Source of the DNA: Dryococelus australis
Lineage: Eukaryota; Arthropoda; Insecta; Phasmatodea; Phasmatidae
Reading direction: 5' to 3'
Assembly: GCA_029891345.1 (NCBI GenBank)
Contig: CM057006.1
Location: forward strand, 41,515,056 to 41,579,055
Length of the DNA stretch: 64,000 nt
Below are positions 48,915 to 59,105 of the stretch, one piece after another. Under the pieces are notes generated by a model. That model did no database searches. It was given only the letters and a program-made list of their open reading frames with translations, and was not told the origin of the DNA. A program made the translations under genes and the position numbers. Numbering within the stretch: position 1 is the first letter of the stretch; each line of letters starts with the position of its first letter.

Positions 48915-49288
48915 TACCTCCTGTAATTAACTTAATCTAAATATTCTAGATCAATGGCTACACAAAAGTTACTGGGTTAAAGCATTTTAACCAAGCTATA
49001 TTTAAAGAGTGAGAGTTGAAAGTTTTATATGTAATATTTTGCTGTAGTGGGAAATATCTTTCTAAATATTTGGTGTATTTCTTGGTTTTGGCCACAGTGT
49101 GTGAAAACCAGGAACTTAGTTTTTGTGCTTCACCACATATAAAGAAAAATTTTCTTTACAAGCACTTGCCACAATGTTCGAATTAAATTATGTTACTTCA
49201 TCTGACAATCCTTAAATATAGCTTCTAAATGTATTAAATATGCAGATTTATATCTAGGTACAGCTTGACTGGTTTAAGAATTGTGAGG

Positions 49289-49322
<34 letters not shown>

Positions 49323-50040
49323 GAAGAAATTAATAGGGCCATAAATTACCTTTTTTAATTCCTCGCTAGGTATTCTCCCTTCGCATTTTTCCGTTACTTA
49401 TCTATAGGACACCTGGGCAAGATTAATTTGGCAATTTACATAATCCGTGTGCACGTGTATCCCAGTAATACCATGCAAACTGAAAAAATGCAGTTCGGTA
49501 GAGAGGAAGAGGGAAAGAGAGTGAGGGAGAGGAGAGATTTGAGCGACTCTTAACAACTAGGTCTCAAGAAAATATTTTAGATCTCTACCGAACTATTATC
49601 TTAAGTTAGACGCTTAATTAACTCTCGTCGTAGAGGGGACGTGGGCCCCAAAAGGTTCAAAATCCCTGTTTTAAATTGAAAAAAAAGGGAGAGGGGGATA
49701 TTATTTCTTGAAGAGCAATTGAGTTACAGTAGTACTGGTGTAGGGGTACAATAATAGTTCGCAGTTGGTGAAAAGCGTTTGCAAGTGTAGTAGAGTTGTA
49801 TTCCTTAAGTTTACTACTGTTCCTGTATGAAAACGTCATCATCCTTGTAATCACATTTTTTTCTCGTTTCCCTTAATGTGCCAGTTTTGCTTGCCTGGAA
49901 ACTTTTCTTTTCCCTTCAGTGAAGTACATTTGCCTGTTTTAGAAATTTCCTACACTGTAAAAAAAATAAGCGTTTTGTTTTCTGTTATAGCAAACGAAAG
50001 AGTTAAGTGATATCAAAACATTGAATATTCTATTTTTTTT
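48915..50040 (+). other. Probable intron downstream of the kinase exon
   Basis: AT-rich, with a TA microsatellite at 49291. The next conserved exon, expected to encode the kinase hinge and catalytic loop, is not seen here or further downstream. Confidence 0.55.
49291..49319 (+). repeat. (TA)n microsatellite
   Basis: About 14 TA units in the intron downstream of the kinase exon. Confidence 0.97.
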
Positions 50041-50228
50041 GCCGACCTCCCGTGGCGCAGTCGGTTGGTGCGCCACCGATCTGGGGTGCGGGAGGCTCTG
50101 GGTTCGAATCCCGGGCAAGGCATGGGTGTTAATTTAAGTTAGGATATAAGTTAGTCTGTAAGCCGTCCCCTGCTAAGCTTCCAGGCATAAAACCGGGGAA
50201 CGTTAAAAAGCCCTTTACAATACAATTC
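50041..50228 (+). mobile_element. tRNA-derived SINE of a third family
   Basis: A strong A box (GTGGCGCAGTCGG) and B box (GGGTTCGAATCCC) sit in a tRNA-like head whose 5' and 3' ends do not pair as an acceptor stem. It is followed by an unrelated tail with AAGCCGTCCCCTGCTAAGCT and AACCGGGGAACG. A functional tRNA is therefore unlikely. Confidence 0.72.
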
Positions 50229-52221
50229 TACATTTTTGTACTTAACAATGCTAAGTTAACAAATAACAAATTTCTTATATAGACATAATGGTCGAACCTT
50301 GACTTTACTACAAAGAGTCCGCGATGCAAGGTTAATCATGTCCGTTATTATAGAAGTAGAAAAAAATGTCATTGTGGCAGATCTACTTTGCAGTGGGTTC
50401 GTATTTAACAAAAATAAATTTTTGCTACAAAAAATCACGAGTTGTAGCAAAGAAAGTGTTTTTATAGTGTAATTGCCAGAGGTGGAGATATAAATTAAAA
50501 TGTGCAGTGAATACATTCAAAAAGAATTTTTTTTTTTTTTTTTTTTTATATCCTGTCACTCGTGCTCAGACCTGTTTTCCTGGAGGGTTATTGCATTAAA
50601 ATCCGCATCTTTTTCGTTAGTAATGGCGTTCTTTGTGTAGAAACCGCTGTCACCATCTTGCACCCCTACTGGCTTTCTCCATTTCTACAGCTGAAGGTAT
50701 GTTATGCTGAGGATCATAATTATGGCGTGACGTACGATCCCACAGCCTTCTATTTTTTTTTCTCCTGGTGCATTTTGCTTTAAATGTTTGCTGTTCCTTA
50801 TTGATCGGTTGAAATAGTAATTTGTAATTCATTCGGTGTACTAATTTTATTTCTTACCTGCAGGTACCAAAGCAGACACATCCGTCTTTTTTTTTTTTTT
50901 TAATCAGACTTATTAAATGCCCATGAAGTTTACTAGTAGCTTGTAGCACATCAGCAGCCGTAGCGAAGTATAGTTATTTACGAGTATATTTACCGGGGGC
51001 CTTACATTGCGGGGCAAATTAATAGCTAGCTGATACTTCCTGGTTGCCTTCAGGAAATAGGACAATGCTACACAGCAGGCTGGCTCGTAGATTATCATCT
51101 CATTGTGTGGTAAAATGTCCGCAATACTGGCAGCAGTTTTCAACGGCAATTTCTGGTATATTTTGTTTCATTTTCATACGGTACGGCGTGCTGACGGTTG
51201 GCTCAGTAAGCATCTCCAATAATATAAATTCGAATGATTTTTAAAACGTTTTTACGTTAACGTCATTTAGTTTGTATGGCTGTTCTTAGCATATTTATCA
51301 GTCTCGTAGGTGTGTCTCTTGAACACATGACGCTGATCAAATTAACTATGTTGCCGTTGCAACCGAACGCAGTTAACTATTTTATTTTCAAAACTTCGGG
51401 GGGGGGGGGAAGTTTATACGTATGTAATTACGTGTATTCAAGGTCTGGCACGGAAGCATTCGCCACGACAAAGGCGTACGCGTGAGACATCTCATCGCTT
51501 CTACGCATTAGACTGGAAACTGGCCTTTCTTCAGCAACTCTCCCTCGAAGGACTTTAACGGTGATCGTATTATCTGAACGTAACACAAAAGATACATGTT
51601 TGTTGCACGTCCTCTTATAACTGTAAATTAACTGCACTAGGAAATTCCGCACGTACAGAATTATTGAGGGAATAACCTCTTTTAGTCAGTTTTCAGTCTT
51701 GAATAAGCACATTCTGGAGAACAGTAGCTAAAGTAATAGTGTAAATTTTGCTAAGATGCCATGAGACATTTTTATCGCAGTTAGCACATTCTTGTTAAAT
51801 GTTGCCAATAGAGGCTTTAATGGGCTAGACAGTGTTATATAGAGTATTATTTTCGAATTAATGTCACTGAACCGGTGTAATGGGTCCTAATGTAGAAATT
51901 TGTTAACATAGATCCTAAACCCCCTCAGCTGTTTCCTTTCGTGACATCTAATTAGAATTGCGAAAGCATTGCTGGGTAATTCTAACCAAACATACTCGAT
52001 ATGCTCGTATCGTGCAGTGCATAAGTATTGCCTACGTTGTAGGCGTGTATCATAATCTGGACACGGCCTGCGTATAGGAATGGACGGCCAGCAAACATTT
52101 CGAGCGTCTTCTGTGGATAAATTCTGTAACGATGTTAATCCACGTGTGATCGTGTATCCAAGCCGCCCCCACAATCATTTAAATTTCCTTCTTGCATTAA
52201 CATTTTATTACCACGACCTTA
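50229..52221. other. Noncoding stretch
   Basis: T-runs at 50526 and 50888, a poly-G run at 51401. No gene or shared repeat. Confidence 0.5.
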
Positions 52222-52230
52222 ACGGCGGTA

Positions 52231-52467
52231 GGGGACGCGGTGGCTGAGCGGTTAGCCTGCTCGCCTCCCACCAAGGTTAACCACGTTCAATCCCCAGCCG
52301 GGACACATTCGTAAGTGAGAATCGTGCCGGACAACACCGCTGGTTGCCGGGTTTTCTCGGGGATCTCCCGTTTCCCCCGTCCTTGCATTCCGGCGCTGCT
52401 CCATACTCTCCTCGCTTCACCGTCATCTGCTCTCATGACCCCGATGTTAAGAGGCCCCGAAATCTCC
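52231..52467 (+). mobile_element. tRNA-derived SINE, copy S7, with target-site duplication
   Basis: Full-length copy with A box GTGGCTGAGCGGTTAG, a slightly decayed B box ACGTTCAATCCCC, and body CTCGGGGATCTCCCGTTTCC. ACGGCGGTA (52222-52230) and ACGTCGGTA (52468-52476) flank it. Confidence 0.9.
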
Positions 52468-52997
52468 ACGTCGGTAGCTCACGTAATATTATGCAAGATC
52501 AATGTCAGCGCCGGCAAGACGCCAAGAAGTTTCTTATCAACAACGCACCATGTTGCAAATCTGAAATAGCCGCGAAAAGAATTTCCTGTAACGTACTACA
52601 ATTTTGCACAAATTACTAAAAAAAAATGTTCGCAGGTTCTCTTCCCTGTGACGTTCAAGCGAGTCTAAAGCCTGAAACACACGGGCATCTTCTTGTGCAG
52701 GCCAACTAGCATCGTGTGACTGGCTAACTTGTATGCGAGTAGCTAGCATTTAAGGGCTTGCACGGTAGCTAGAATCGTTTGGAGACGATCCTATCTTTCG
52801 TACACCTTCTTGTGCAAGTCGTTTGTTTACATTTGCGTTTTATACAATTATATAGTTCCCGCACATTTATTAATTCTCATATTGTTAAATTGAGTTCAGA
52901 AAACATATTTTAAATCTGTATTGGTGATTTGTTTGGTTTGTAAACTCATTTTGTGTTATGATTATGTTGTTTCCACGTATTTATTAACGCTAGTAGT

Positions 52998-53074
52998 GTT
53001 AATATGAGAGTTGGGGCAATTACTTTTTTTCTACGGTTGATTTCAAAAGTGCTCACTTTATCGTGAACAGTTTC
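52998..53074 (+). mobile_element. TA-inserting MITE, type B, right-end fragment
   Basis: About 77 bp match the right end of type B: the GTTGATTTCAAAAGTGCTCA block followed by CTTTATCGTGAACAG. The remainder of the element is missing. Confidence 0.75.
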
Positions 53075-53163
53075 TACAAGTACTGTGTGTACAGTACGTG
53101 CATGGAACTTGCATACAAGTGGGTGTTCACCTTCTGAACGCAGAAGATGGATACCCGTTTGTA

Positions 53164-53352
53164 TAGGCTATTCATGGTCAAGTGAGCACTTTTGAAAGCC
53201 ATATATATCGAAATGATAAGTCAATAAATATGTTTAGTTTTAACCTTAGACGTTAATTCTCGAGTGCTGTGGAATATACTCACTGTGTTTATTACTGACG
53301 TGGGACTATTTATTTTGAAATGTAGTTAGAGGATAAAATATGGCTGAAATAT
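53164..53352 (+). mobile_element. TA-inserting MITE, type A', 3'-truncated
   Basis: It begins TAGGCTATTCATGGTCAAGT after TA and follows the type A' interior to GGATAAAATATGGCTGAAA, where it stops abruptly against a GC-rich block. The right TIR is missing. Confidence 0.82.
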
Positions 53353-53659
53353 AGGGGCGGATGACTGCCAGAGCGCCGGCATAACCTGGCGGTGAAGCCC
53401 GAGCTGGTGGGTGGCGCCCGCGCTCTATGGCGTGCGCACACGACCTTGAAAACAACCGGATCCCGGAGAGGCTTTGATGAAAACCGGGGCTGTGGAACGA
53501 GCTGGTTGTTGGTAGCACCTAGGGGGGGGGGGAGGGGTGGCGCGGCCTACCGTGCCCATGTCACTCTCTATTTCCTGCTTGTCCACGTGCGTGCTCGCGT
53601 GCTGTGCCTCCGCCATTACTGAGCGCCGCAGACGTGAAAACCCGAGCCGCATCCCTTAA

Positions 53660-54641
53660 GGTTGAAGTAAAGCAACTGCCTATGGAGCACTGCAATTGAC
53701 TGTACGACGTGAAGAACTCGTAAGAAGGTAGTACAGACACCACAAAAATTGCCATGAAAGTGCGATGTATGCTGTATATGAAATAGGAATGTATACATTT
53801 TGTAACATTATAAAATATTTTACTAAAACATACTTTTTAAATGTAAAAAAAAAGTAATCTATTAAAGTAGTCTGTATTTTTAACCAAATTTAAGCGCATT
53901 TTCATTCTGAATGCTTCGGAAAGCAGGATATGCAAGAAAATCTTGAAGAAAGATCGTCATAATATTTACTGTGATCATATGTAATAAAATCATAATATAG
54001 GCTATTCACTTTAAAGTGAGCACTTTTTCAGTCCCTGCTAAATTTTTCCTTTGAGCCATTTTTTTATTTTTCTGTTACCTTCTAATATAAAGATGGCCAT
54101 GTGACTAAATAACACAATTTGTACATTCCATCACTCTCAAAATTTAAGATCTGAGGCTGCGATAAAACACATTTATTAGTGGTTAATGCCGTTTGGGAGG
54201 GTCTTAAAAAAGTGCCCACTTTACCGTGAATAGCATATAATAGTGTATCGTATCAATTTTATAATTAACTTAATTTTCGTCAGTTTCAGCCATAAATGTT
54301 TGTGACGAATTGACGCATATAAAATCAGTTATAAAAATTATTTCCTGCGTTATTATTGCAATTTTCTTGAAAATTCTGCTTTCCGAAGTATCCATAATGG
54401 AAATGCGCTTTAATTTTTGTTAAAAATACCTACTATTTTAATCGATTATTTTTTTACATTTGAAAAGTATATTTTAGTAAAATATTTTATAGTGTTGCAA
54501 AATATATACATTCTTCTTTCATATACAGCATACATCGCACTTATATGGCAATTTTTGTGGTGTCTGTATTACTTTTTTTATGAGTTTTTCACGTCGTATA
54601 GTCGGGTGCAGGGCTCCATAGGCAGTTTCTTTACTTCAACC
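53660..54641. mobile_element. TTAA-flanked foldback element with ~280-bp inverted arms
   Basis: Arms 53660-53942 and 54362-54641 are inverted copies of each other with moderate divergence. Outer ends are GGTTGAAGTAAAG and CTTTACTTCAACC. TTAA lies just outside both (53656-53659, 54642-54645), fitting piggyBac-like target duplication, though the canonical piggyBac CCC/GGG termini are absent. The loop holds MITE A5. GC-rich host sequence lies on both sides. Confidence 0.8.
53998..54237 (-). mobile_element. TA-inserting MITE, type A, copy A5, nested between foldback arms
   Basis: Complete 240-bp copy in reverse orientation (TAGGCTATTCACTTTAAAGT ... TTTACCGTGAATAGCATA, TA on both sides). It lies in the loop of the TTAA-flanked long inverted repeat at 53660-54641, so it inserted after that element. 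Confidence 0.9.
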
Positions 54642-54682
54642 TTAAGGCCCCAGCCTACCTGGAAGTTTTTTCTGCGTTCCAG

Positions 54683-54823
54683 GCCGAGGTGCGAGGGAGC
54701 GATAAGGGCGGCACTGCCACGCGCATCAAGTGCGCCATCGCCGGTAAACGCAAGGCTCTGAACTGGCGTGCAGTGTTCTCGTCGTGCTGCGTGTACCTAG
54801 CGGTGACCCTGTTATCTTATTGA
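54683..54823 (+). CDS. Possible terminal exon of an unidentified gene (weak)
   Basis: A pyrimidine tract ending TTTTTTCTGCGTTCCAG is followed by a 46-codon frame ending in TGA. About 74% of its third positions are G or C, against an AT-rich background; the recognised kinase exon is also GC-rich. The peptide begins AEVRGSDKGGTATRIKCAIA and ends in the hydrophobic stretch VFSSCCVYLAVTLLSY, so a C-terminal membrane segment is possible. I do not recognise the protein. It starts in phase 0 right outside the TTAA-flanked foldback element. It could equally be chance composition in a short GC-rich block. Confidence 0.2.
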   Translation, partial: AEVRGSDKGGTATRIKCAIAGKRKALNWRAVFSSCCVYLAVTLLSY

Positions 54824-55435
54824 TGGAAAGTGTGTAGGAAGGTTTAATGCAGGTACCTTGAGCGGTTTGGGATTAGAGATGAGCAAAACCAGTATTTCTC
54901 AGGAACACCCGTGCCTGTTCCTGTTCCCAGTCGATACCTGTTGCTGATACCTGTTATAGGTAAGCTGTATGCTAGACCGCGTTCCCAAAATTTTGAAAAA
55001 AATTTTCGTTGTCAAAAAATTGTAGAAAAAATCACATGCAAAATGGGCACTGTGCGAATGTGGTTGTTAAATAAGTTCAAAATAAAGTTAAGAATGTTAT
55101 ATGTAATATTCTCGTCCGTAAATACTATTAGGATGCAGTATCGAATACTAATATTAGACTATAGGAACAGGTACGACGAAATGATATCGTATGAGTGTCG
55201 AATACCTAGCGAGTACGTGTGATTGTTCATGCGTCAGTAACGGGCAGGAAGGTTGGCAACAGGTATCTCCAGAAACTAGGAACAGGTATATACTGTTCTC
55301 GCCCAATACCTGTTGCTGATAACAGGTATTGAAAATACTCTCCCATATAAAATGGTGTTTCAAATGTGCGTGACGTCTTAAAAGCACTCAACAGCCATCG
55401 TGTGAAGTGTATGTGCTTTGCTTACATCAGTACAT
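54824..55435. repeat. Region with clustered AACAGGTAT/ATACCTGTT words
   Basis: GATACCTGTTGCTGATACCT (54933) and ATACCTGTTGCTGATAACAG (55307) are near-identical words about 375 bp apart. Related GGCAACAGGTATC and GGAACAGGTATATAC lie between. TTAGAGATGAGCAAAA at 54873 resembles an hAT-type terminus, but no matching right end is seen. Confidence 0.4.
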
Positions 55436-55821
55436 TCATAGACTAAAGATGAGGTAGACCGATCTCGCTGGCTGCGCACAACCAATCACCGTGTCCCAAC
55501 ATTGAACTGCTTTTCTGCCAACACGTATAGCAAAAATGGTGCGGACTGGGTTTGAGGTTAGAACACTGTTTAGTAAACAAGTGCTTTTGAGATGTTTTTA
55601 TACTTCCTCTAACCAATTTGTAATGCTTTCTGATTACATTCAAACTGGTAAAAGTATTTTATTAATATAATAGTACCTGTCATTAAAAAATTTAGATGTA
55701 AACAAACCCGTCCATCACTGTTGACCATGTGGCTTTTACAGTTGTGTAGGATTAGGGTTGGTCAGTGTTGGGTACATGCGCAGAAGACTAATAAGCGGTC
55801 TACCTCATCTTTAGTCTATGA
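55436..55821. mobile_element. TIR element, copy 2, perfect 26-bp inverted ends
   Basis: TCATAGACTAAAGATGAGGT then AGACCG at the left is exactly mirrored at 55796-55821. The body holds no reading frame of note and matches 36326-36645. Family unknown; the size and ends suggest a MITE. Confidence 0.82.
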
Positions 55822-56675
55822 GTACATTGGACGCACATTTAATAGTGTTTTAGAAAAACGAGTAAATACACTGTACCTGTTTTCTGCCTAAGGTAAGATG
55901 CGCCGTGTTGGCTAAATATTCCAACGATTCAGGCGACATCTACTAATCAAATAAGCCCATGTACCACGATGGACGTTTCCTTCAAAGATTCCACATGAGC
56001 TTACATGGATGGTTCTATGGGAGATTTCGCAGACCGCTGCACAGAGAAATTAATAAATTATAAACACGCCACAGTTATATAGCTAACATAGCAACATTCG
56101 GCAGAGCACTTCAATACATTGGAAAGCTATTAATTCAGGTATTGGCTACCCTGATGACACTTAACTAATCTGTTCAGCCAATCGGAAACTGGTATATATT
56201 ATTTTGGGGGTTGACTCCCAATACTTTTTACAGGCATTGAGGACTGGCAGCTTCAAAATTTCTCAAATTCCTTTGTATTTGGAACGTCTTTCTAACAAAC
56301 CAATTCGAAAATCAACGATCTCGGTAAACCTAACAGCAGGCAAGAGACAAAAAACGACAAAAACTGTGGAGCGAACGAGTGAAATCTCAGATGTCGTTGT
56401 GTAATATGCTGTATATTGAAAGAGAGATGTTTTGTAGCCAACTCGAAGTAAAAAATTGAGCAAATATATTTTCGTTGTTCCTAAGTTTATAATTAAAAAT
56501 AAAAAGAGCATATCTCACTGTATTTGTGATGTTGGCAACGCGACTGTGACGTGAGGAATTGTAGGTGGCCGTTATCATGGGTGTTTCCATAATGGGTCGT
56601 GCGCAATTTTATATGGAAGGTTATTTCATACTACTTGTACACCGTACCGTAGGTTAGTAGGACTACACTCTGTTA

Positions 56676-57062
56676 TAGGCGGTTCACGGTAAAATAAGCA
56701 CTTTTGAAAGCCCTGCTTAAGATCTACTTGTATGCGCGTTGTGTATTCTTCCGCTTTATGTAAAATTAACATTGTCGTGGGCCTCGTCACTTTGTTCGTG
56801 CGTCGGTCAGGTGGAAAATGTGGAATTATTTGAAAAGTAAATATGTTACAAATCTGGTAATTTTAACACTTATATAAAAAAAAAAGTAATTGCAAATTGT
56901 TAAAGAACACCTTTTTATTCGACGTTAAGATATGGAACTACTTTTCCTCCATCGTTGCCAACTTTACTGGTCGTATGTCAGTCAGTGCGCCCGTTATAGC
57001 AGGTAGGAGCAGTGACATTTTTCTAAGGTTGATTTCAAAAGTGTTCACTTTATCGTGAACAG
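56676..57062 (+). mobile_element. TA-inserting MITE, type B, copy B5
   Basis: It runs from TAGGCGGTTCACGGTAAAAT (TA outside) to GTGTTCACTTTATCGTGAAC. The interior contains the type B landmark CTGCTTAAGATCTACTTGTA. Length is about 387 bp. Confidence 0.88.
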
Positions 57063-57109
57063 CAGCTTTTATCCGGTTAGCCCTTCAGGGAGGGTTGTAC
57101 CATACATTC

Positions 57110-57262
57110 AAGTCAATTATTGCGTAGCCAAGTATGCGGTTCTATTCCCGATGGGATCACTCCCGATTTTTGCATGTAGGAAACGTAACGGGCTTTGTCG
57201 CTACGCCGGGTTTCTCGGGGTTCTTCCATCTTCACCATTGCATTCCTTCACCGTTTCGTTTG
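57110..57262 (+). mobile_element. Degenerate tRNA-derived SINE fragment
   Basis: GCGGTTCTATTCCCGATGGG resembles the B-box region of the family. It is followed by GGGTTTCTCGGGGTTCTTCC and CATTGCATTCCTTCACCG, aligned with the family body. The A box is lost. Confidence 0.55.
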
Positions 57263-57824
57263 CAACTCACTTCCTCCCATTATCTGGTTTCCGTGAATAT
57301 TTTTCAGAAGCATAAGTTTTACTCTTAGAAGATCTCTTTCGCTTTATCTCGCCTTGTCAATGCGGAAATGTGTGAGACTATGATAACTATTGTAATGGGA
57401 GCGCTGCATGGCTATTGGACGTAGTGGATCGCGTTTGCGAAGCGGGGGGCACTAGGAACGAGCCATAGAAGAGAGAAGACAATAGTAATTGATTTGTCGT
57501 GACCGTTAATATATCTGCAGAGGACAGCGAAGCTGTTCGCCATCCACGAGTGGTTAACAACTAAGAGTGCGGGGAACACGTTATACATCGCCTCCCATAA
57601 ATGTAGAATTAAAGTTAATGAACATCCTAACGGTTTTTATTCACTGAGATACGTAGATGTATTGTGAACATATCTAATAAATTGTTATAATGCATTTCTA
57701 ATTATTCTATCATCTTCGGTGCGTGGTTATAGACATTTCTCTATTATTTATGTAGTACGTAATTTACGTTTTGATCTCGCCAAAATGAAGTTATAAGAGA
57801 AACAAAAATTTCTTAAGATGGGCG
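57263..57824. other. Noncoding stretch
   Basis: AT-rich apart from a small GC-richer patch at 57400-57560. Nothing recognised. Confidence 0.5.
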
Positions 57825-58098
57825 TCTAAATGCTTGTTCACTTCCTAGGGAGGACGTCTAAAGGCTTATCCCCCGCGGGGGAAGGGAAGGGGGCTAAAGG
57901 CTTGTTCTGCCATGAGCGGTGTCTAAAAGTATGTCAAAATGCTTGTATTACCCTCGTCCAAAGTCTTGTTCTTTTGTAAGTTGGGGAGGAGGGGGGCTGA
58001 AGTATCTTTCTTCTCAGGAGGGCGTCTGAAGGCTCGTCCTTCCGCTAGGAAAGACGCCTAAATGCCTGTTTTGGAAAAAAAAAGGGGGGCTAAAGGTT
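57825..58098 (+). repeat. Imperfect tandem array with GGCTTGTTC core, left part
   Basis: Irregular 26-45 bp units, each with a variant of GCGTCTAAANGCTTGTTC, and often a G-rich spacer such as GGGGGAAGGGAAGGGGGCTA. About nine units are seen before the LINE-like insertion. Confidence 0.75.
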
Positions 58099-59050
58099 TC
58101 TTTTTTTTTTCTAAACTACCTTATTCTAAGTGTTAAGTGTAAGTCCGAAGGTAGGGCTGAGCCCCTTACACCTAAAGGAGAGGGAATTGAATACAAGGAG
58201 GCGGGCATCGCGGCCGAGAGGGAATGGGTAGGCATGGCCATCACTTTGGGGCCATGCCTACCTCCCTAAGTGTAGTGTAGTTATAGCTACATTAAGAAGG
58301 GGTATGGTAAAACCCGTATAGACACGGTAAAACCCATACCGACAGAAAAGGAGTTATACTCTTGGGAGCACTAGTGAAAATGCTATAGGAGATAGCAGGT
58401 GTGGAGTCCATGCTGTTTAATGTTGGAGTGAAGAATCTAGTAGAGAGGTGGCGGGACTTCGGGCCAGCATGTTAAAGGCACATGCGCCCTTGAGGTGGAA
58501 CTGCCATCCATATTCCTGCGCGGGCAGGCCTGCACAGCAATATCGACAACAGTGACTTCAGGCAGGATCCTTAAGCTTCCAGCCGAGGGCGCAAGAAATC
58601 CGGGCAGCTCAGTCATGGCACCTACTCCATCTTCGCTCTTCTGCGCCATCAGGAACTCCACATCGCAGGTGAGGGTGGGGAGTAGCGGATCGGGTAGCCA
58701 CCCCCTCCTCCTCCAAAATCTCCCCCGGTCGTAGGTGAGCAGCGCTCGGCGGGACATCCAGGAGCTACCAGTTGTGGATGCGAATCCGCTGGCCCACGAG
58801 TGAAGGCTGACGCCATTGCTTTCAAGTTCCGATGCTGCTCCATTCCGCATGCATCTACAGTTGACAGCCCGCAGAATCCAGCAGTGTAGTGGTTCGCCAT
58901 ACTTCGCATGTTTCAGCACCTCGGGTTACCCCCAACATCCTCCGCCTTGATCGTTGGGCCGCCCCCAGCAGATGCGCGAAGTCATCAACAACTGAGCCAC
59001 CCAGGCTCCCGACGAACGCGACCGTCCGCCACGAGGGCCGCTGCCCGATT
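58099..59050 (-). mobile_element. LINE-like retrotransposon, longest copy, inside a tandem repeat
   Basis: The plus strand starts with a T-run (poly(A) of a minus-strand element) followed by a 340-bp segment shared with copies at 24 kb and 43 kb. A GC-rich part with no shared counterpart follows to about 59050. The insertion splits an array of GGCGTCTAAAGGCTTGTTC-like units, which resumes at 59051. AAAGGTTT and AAAGGCTT on the two sides may be the target duplication, though the array itself carries this word. It is a 5'-truncated non-LTR element by inference; I recognise no reverse transcriptase motif. Confidence 0.7.
58437..58919 (-). CDS. Unidentified open frame in the LINE-like element
   Basis: 160 codons from MLKHAKYGEPLHCWILRAVN to a stop just upstream of the shared 3' segment, in the same orientation as the element's poly(A) end. 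The composition is GC-rich (Arg, Ser, Leu, Pro, Trp). No zinc knuckle, endonuclease or YxDD motif is visible. It could be the C-terminus of a LINE protein or a chance frame in GC-rich DNA, and competing frames exist on both strands. Confidence 0.25.
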   Translation of the reverse strand: MLKHAKYGEPLHCWILRAVNCRCMRNGAASELESNGVSLHSWASGFASTTGSSWMSRRALLTYDRGRFWRRRGWLPDPLLPTLTCDVEFLMAQKSEDGVGAMTELPGFLAPSAGSLRILPEVTVVDIAVQACPRRNMDGSSTSRAHVPLTCWPEVPPPLY

Positions 59051-59105
59051 GAAAAGGCTTGTCCTTCTGACATGAGGCGTGTTTAAAGGCTTGTTCCCTT
59101 TCCTA
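59051..59105 (+). repeat. Tandem array with GGCTTGTTC core, right part
   Basis: AAAAGGCTTGTCCTTCTGAC and GGCGTGTTTAAAGGCTTGTT continue the array interrupted at 58099. This marks the right border of the insertion. Confidence 0.7.

Noticed and set aside
50044..50116. Possible functional tRNA gene
   Set aside because: Good A and B boxes, but the 5' and 3' ends do not form an acceptor stem, and a SINE-like tail follows.
57825..59105. CRISPR-like array
   Set aside because: The units are irregular in length and sequence with no constant spacers, and the DNA is eukaryotic.
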